Position numbers and translations under genes: made by a program. DNA of 8,639 nt from Candidatus Scatousia excrementipullorum (lineage in GTDB: Bacteria; Cyanobacteriota; Vampirovibrionia; Gastranaerophilales; Gastranaerophilaceae): positions 1 through 8,639 of the forward strand of contig JADIND010000137.1 in NCBI GenBank assembly GCA_017694215.1. Direction: 5' to 3'. Under the pieces are notes generated by a model, which saw nothing but the letters and a program-made list of their open reading frames with translations, searched no databases and was not told the origin of the DNA. The first letter of the stretch is position 1. Every line of letters starts with the position of its first letter. Shown piece by piece: positions 6,401 to 8,639 of the stretch.

Positions 6401-6495
6401 TTGCCGGTTCCCGGCCCTGCCAGCACAAGATATTTTCCCTCAGTATTATCAATACATTCCTGTTGTTTTAAATTCGGTTTAAAGGATACAGCCAT
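3445..6495 (-). CDS. UvrD/PcrA-type helicase fused to an iron-sulphur RecB-like nuclease
   Basis: A 1016-residue superfamily 1A DNA helicase. It has a Q motif (NLKQQE, 8-13), Walker A GPGTGKT (27-33), motif Ia (LTFSDAATNEV), TYHGFC (85-90), Walker B and motif II DEYQDTN (264-270), motif III VVGDDDQIIYTFQGA (291-305), motif IV region LKENMRS (325-331), motif V TYHSAKGREFEYV (627-639) and motif VI MFVGMTRAKHTL (685-696). A PD-(D/E)XK nuclease (PDDEXK_1 type) follows at about 769-1016: SxSxINTYLKCPRQ, H808, D896 (GIIDRID), D910-Y-K912 and QxxxY (934-938). Cys779, Cys1002, Cys1005 and Cys1011 match the 4Fe-4S arrangement of AddB, AdnA/AdnB and Cas4-type nucleases. All catalytic residues seem intact. 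Likely role: ATP-driven unwinding and resection of DNA ends in recombinational repair. The start ATG at 6495 has GAGGA about seven bases upstream. No partner subunit is adjacent. The architecture is closest to actinobacterial AdnA/AdnB, but the exact subfamily is uncertain. Confidence 0.93.
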   Translation of the reverse strand: MAVSFKPNLKQQECIDNTEGKYLVLAGPGTGKTFTMIQRIKAMIEKGIEPSKILCLTFSDAATNEVKTRLEKELHKADTGVNVYTYHGFCNEILSENPVEFELPENIRKIPDAAAVSLLKECIDEIDSKVYRTKRNDPYYFIGEIQKGIEAIKMNRLSKENYFNNIETNPDWKPQLIALKNELSEKTEQGKKITQKLLDGIDRLEKKIAKAQELWKFYELYRSKMEELHYLDFNDMINLVLEKFEEDSGFLSQIANKYEYILVDEYQDTNKRQNEIVFYLTEALESENVFVVGDDDQIIYTFQGARIDTIEKFLQKFPDTKVICLKENMRSTQSILDTARKIAEQDMRRLEVNPEFKKYNIDKSLIAKNENIIKKDKKVRLYRYADIFQEYQEIVEEIEKLISSPDCPVDENGEKKLSEIAILTRGNAELLTFAEMLKEHNIPSELKDGKSIFEIKSSTVFYYYLQMLVNPEMHSDKFFKLILSKPFSFHPADFAVIYEQKSHYSSFVDMIKAADKENFVEPEKVNCFIRTFEHLQSYKTNETLKNVLLETGGKTGIFDYYINSEVNRVENIAGIKKIIDEAVDFSNVHKKISLEDFVEYLKMCQEEEIPVKTDKAPVTMNAVQLSTYHSAKGREFEYVYMPTLKNRDWESSSRSVKPIIPVDISEYKTDVQLKELKISDAIKLMFVGMTRAKHTLRLSCPKAINGTAQTPTVFLSAVAQMCETEAEPFTFDIESYWKEQTKALLKRDYDYEKDFCSLVDKKLEGKSFSPSSINTYLKCPRQYLYDYILDLSAKDGNPDAMSYGSAVHAACEYAVKSAKENGKYPAKEEFITEFKQKLNNLPISTLQQRNIHEERGEKALSEYYVQLCNTPVKNLYETEKKVVLEIDGVKFKGIIDRIDKNDDGTFTIYDYKTGSAKNEKIICEGGEHEDYYNQIGLYKYYFEKSTGEKVKETTFIFPEEFTNNLTIDLTDDDCVNIENKFKSAISNIKSYKFEPSYSEKACKYCQYNDFCKFETV

Positions 6496-6540
6496 TTATT
6501 ATTCCTCATATTATCGCATTAGCAGAATTCCAATCTTTTT

Positions 6541-6568
6541 AATATATTAACACAAATAAATATCCCAA
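6541..6568 (-). promoter_or_regulatory. Putative promoter of the helicase-nuclease gene
   Basis: On the minus strand TTGGGA (6563-6568, 4 of 6) and TATATT (6541-6546, 5 of 6) are 16 bp apart. They predict a leader of about 40 bases before the ATG at 6495. The 226-bp divergent gap (6496-6721) must also hold the promoter of the 608-residue gene. For that gene only weak plus-strand candidates are visible, such as TTGTAA at 6618-6623 or TTAACA at 6631-6636 with poor -10 matches. Confidence 0.35.
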
Positions 6569-6721
6569 ACGGACGTGCATCCATGTTAAATTTACCAATT
6601 AAAACATATAAAAAGAATTGTAAACAAACATTAACATTTTCTGAAATTATTAAAGAAAATACGAAAATAAGCCGTAAACCATGGTGTAAAAGCATAAATT
6701 CAGGAAAGGACAGGAATCCGA

Positions 6722-8548
6722 ATGGGTTTATCGGCATCACAAGCGAGATTATTGAGCATAACATCAAGGATATCTGATAACGAATTGCGTTCTCAGACAA
6801 TAACAACTGCAAAAACTGCTCTTGCCAATAAAACAAGTCAGGCAAGCCAGGAATACCTTGCAGCACTTGATGAAACAAATATGTTCTTTTCAACCTATGA
6901 TGCAGATGGCAATAAAGTAAGAGAAAAACTTACAGCAGCCTGCCTGTCACAATACGCACCGTTAAAGAATCAGTACGGGATTATTAACACCGACGGTCAG
7001 ATAATGGTTTCTGAAATTGATGCACAAAATTATTTGGAAAGTGCGACGCTGGGGGAATTTTTGGAGAAATACGGCGTTGCGACGGTAGAAGATGTTCAGG
7101 TTGACAACCCTGAATATGTGGAACAGGCAATTTACATCTACGGCTCTAACTGGAAAGAATGGATTGAAGGCACGGCAGCAGAAGATACAGCCGGAGGTTT
7201 ACAAGGTTTAAAACCTAACGAAGAGGACTACAATCAACTGATATGGAAAGAAACTATTAATGCAGAATTGTATCCGAAATTCGTAAATGCTTCAAAAGGC
7301 TGTCTTGACCACTGTTACAATAAAGAAGGTTCCGGAGAAGATTGTTATTTACACGTACTTGCACACCTTCTTGATTTGGAAGTAGATTCAAATGGCTCAA
7401 TTATTACAAGTGCATATCCAAAAACTTTTACAACAACATACGGACAAGGAATTAGTGTTGATTCCGGCAAAATAACTTCGTCTAACATTTATGGGGGTCC
7501 TTGGAATGCACAACATACGAAAACACTTGAAATGAAGGAAGTATCCGAAGCTGTTTGTAATGAGACCGGCAAAGTTTATTATGCGGCAGAGGATGAAGCA
7601 GACAAAGCCCATTATGAAAGTCTTGCAACTTCAGGCTTAACCGGTAATGATTTACTTGTTGAACAACTTTTGAGTAACTACTACACAGATGAAAACGGTG
7701 AAACCCAATTAAAAACATTGAAACAGAAAATTATTGACTTGTACTATGTCACAGAAAATCGTCACAGCTTAGGTGTTGATTTTGATACAACTTTGATTAA
7801 TGCGATTGAAAGATTCCAGGAAGATATGAAATTAAAAGAACTGACACCTGAAACCATTCCGGATCCAGAAGCTTATGAGGAAGCATATAAGAAATGGCAA
7901 ACTGCTATGGAACAGGCTCTTGGAGTGCTGAACGGGTTAGACAGATATCTTACTGACGATCAGATAACTGTCACCGATGCTGATGAGGCTCAGTGGTATG
8001 TTAACCTATGGCACAGAATGAACGGGGCTTCCGACTACAAAGCCGAAATTGAAGGCGTAGAAAACGGTGCTCATCCTGAAACCCATTACCTGGGCCAACA
8101 GGAAGAAGAAGAAAAATACGCCGGTATGGAAAACTCTCTGATTAACGGCTTAACAGCTAACGGTAAACTTTTATGGACGGTTCTGGAAGACGGACTTATG
8201 AACAGTGCCGAATATCTGAATTACGGACTTAAAAACGGGACTCTGACTCTTGAAAGAGTTAACTTCTCAGAACCTACAGAAGACGGCTCTGGTATTGAAC
8301 AGGCAACCTGGACTGCTATAATTTACTCAAATGCTCTTGATATTTCGGAAGAAGAAAACGAAAAAGCCATAACAAAAGCTGAAGTAAAATACCAGCAGGC
8401 AATGAAAGATATTGAAGCAAAAGATAAACAATACGACAATATGATAAGACGCCTTGATACAGAACACAACGCTCTGCAGACAGAATACGATTCTATCAAA
8501 AACGTAATCGGCAAAAACATTGAAAGAACTTTAAAAATGTATTCATAA
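6722..8548 (+). CDS. Gastranaerophilales-type protein of unknown function, 608 residues
   Basis: ATG at 6722 with AGGA (6712-6715) six bases upstream; TAA at 8546-8548. The N-terminus (MGLSASQARLLSITSRISDN, helical, Gln/Ser/Thr-rich to about 50) and the C-terminal coiled coil (about 541-608, ending NIERTLKMYS) are, from memory, characteristic of a protein type repeated in gut Gastranaerophilales. No cleavable signal peptide or transmembrane helix is visible. The helical ends resemble in style flagellar rod, hook and filament proteins, whose terminal helices pack together and serve export; that comparison is inference. The centre is acidic (many Asp/Glu). It contains a Cys/His cluster, C194-x3-C198-x9-C208-x2-H211-x3-H215, possibly a metal site or disulfides, and Asp/Gly turns such as DADGN (60-64). 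The protein may be exported or surface-associated. It is divergent from the helicase and ends at a strong terminator. Confidence 0.85.
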   Translation: MGLSASQARLLSITSRISDNELRSQTITTAKTALANKTSQASQEYLAALDETNMFFSTYDADGNKVREKLTAACLSQYAPLKNQYGIINTDGQIMVSEIDAQNYLESATLGEFLEKYGVATVEDVQVDNPEYVEQAIYIYGSNWKEWIEGTAAEDTAGGLQGLKPNEEDYNQLIWKETINAELYPKFVNASKGCLDHCYNKEGSGEDCYLHVLAHLLDLEVDSNGSIITSAYPKTFTTTYGQGISVDSGKITSSNIYGGPWNAQHTKTLEMKEVSEAVCNETGKVYYAAEDEADKAHYESLATSGLTGNDLLVEQLLSNYYTDENGETQLKTLKQKIIDLYYVTENRHSLGVDFDTTLINAIERFQEDMKLKELTPETIPDPEAYEEAYKKWQTAMEQALGVLNGLDRYLTDDQITVTDADEAQWYVNLWHRMNGASDYKAEIEGVENGAHPETHYLGQQEEEEKYAGMENSLINGLTANGKLLWTVLEDGLMNSAEYLNYGLKNGTLTLERVNFSEPTEDGSGIEQATWTAIIYSNALDISEEENEKAITKAEVKYQQAMKDIEAKDKQYDNMIRRLDTEHNALQTEYDSIKNVIGKNIERTLKMYS

Positions 8549-8570
8549 TATCCGAATAAAATAATAAATA

Positions 8571-8599
8571 AAAAACACTCTTTAAAAAGAGTGTTTTTT
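8571..8599. terminator. Bidirectional terminator between the 608-residue gene and tRNA-Leu
   Basis: AAAAACACTCTTT (8571-8583) pairs perfectly with AAAGAGTGTTTTT (8586-8598) around a tiny AT loop. A T tract ends the hairpin on both strands. It lies 22 bases after the stop codon at 8548 and four bases after the 3' end of the opposing tRNA, so it serves both convergent units. Confidence 0.85.
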
Positions 8600-8602
8600 A
8601 TT

Positions 8603-8639
8603 TGCCGAAGGCCGGACTCGAACCGGCACGTGGTTGCCC
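8603..8639 (-). tRNA. 3' end of a class II tRNA, probably tRNA-Leu (truncated)
   Basis: On the minus strand the sequence reads variable-arm material GGGCAACCACGT, then the T arm GCCGG-TTCGAGT-CCGGC, then the acceptor strand CTTCGGC with discriminator A (8603). The anticodon and 5' half lie beyond the window. The implied acceptor start GCCGAAG, the A discriminator and a hairpin-like long variable arm (GGGCAACC...) fit leucine best. Serine and tyrosine are the other class II options. No CCA is encoded (AAT follows). Confidence 0.88.

Noticed and set aside
6583..6777. Plus-strand 64-codon ORF overlapping the start of the 608-residue gene
   Set aside because: There is no Shine-Dalgarno sequence before its ATG. 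It overlaps a better gene out of frame and occupies the space needed for promoters of the divergent genes.
1..8639. CRISPR array, insertion sequence, prophage or integrated element
   Set aside because: No regularly spaced repeats, transposase or integrase motifs, or flanking direct repeats were seen. Neither tRNA shows a duplicated 3' end within the window that would mark an attachment site.

Overview
The window is AT-rich bacterial chromosome, and I infer a gut member of Candidatus Gastranaerophilales (Melainabacteria/Vampirovibrionia, the non-photosynthetic sister lineage of Cyanobacteria). The main reason is the 608-residue protein at 6722-8548. Its N-terminus (MGLSASQARLLSIT...) and its coiled-coil C-terminus ending in NIERTLKMYS match, from memory, a protein type that recurs in that lineage. 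The truncated membrane protein at the left edge looks like another lineage-specific family. This assignment rests on recall, not on a search.

Layout from left to right. (1) 1-1205, plus: the 3' part of a multi-pass membrane protein gene, cut by the window edge. (2) 1346-1549, minus: a single-domain DUF1858 protein with a CxxC motif. It converges on gene 1 across a bidirectional terminator. (3) 1624-1785, plus: a 53-codon small gene with a good ribosome binding site, divergent from DUF1858. (4) 1840-2043 and 2133-2339, both minus: two tandem small genes encoding 67- and 68-residue proteins that are paralogues of each other and belong to no family I recognise. (5) 2483-2998, minus: a bifunctional nuclease (BFN) domain protein with its own terminator. 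(6) 3153-3242, plus: tRNA-Ser(GCU) with a promoter and a terminator. (7) 3445-6495, minus: a 1016-residue UvrD/PcrA-type helicase fused to a RecB-like nuclease that carries a four-cysteine iron-sulphur signature. (8) 6722-8548, plus, divergent from the helicase: the 608-residue lineage-type protein. (9) 8603-8639, minus: the 3' end of a class II tRNA, probably tRNA-Leu, sharing a bidirectional terminator with gene 8.

The window reads as a mosaic of short, independently terminated transcription units rather than one operon. The helicase-nuclease is probably a DNA end-processing enzyme of the AdnA/AddA type. BFN and DUF1858 are housekeeping or stress-related small proteins. No transposase, integrase, CRISPR array or recognisable multi-gene defence cassette is visible. 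The best candidates for something undescribed are the tandem paralogous small proteins, the 608-residue protein with its Cys/His cluster, and the single-gene iron-sulphur helicase-nuclease.
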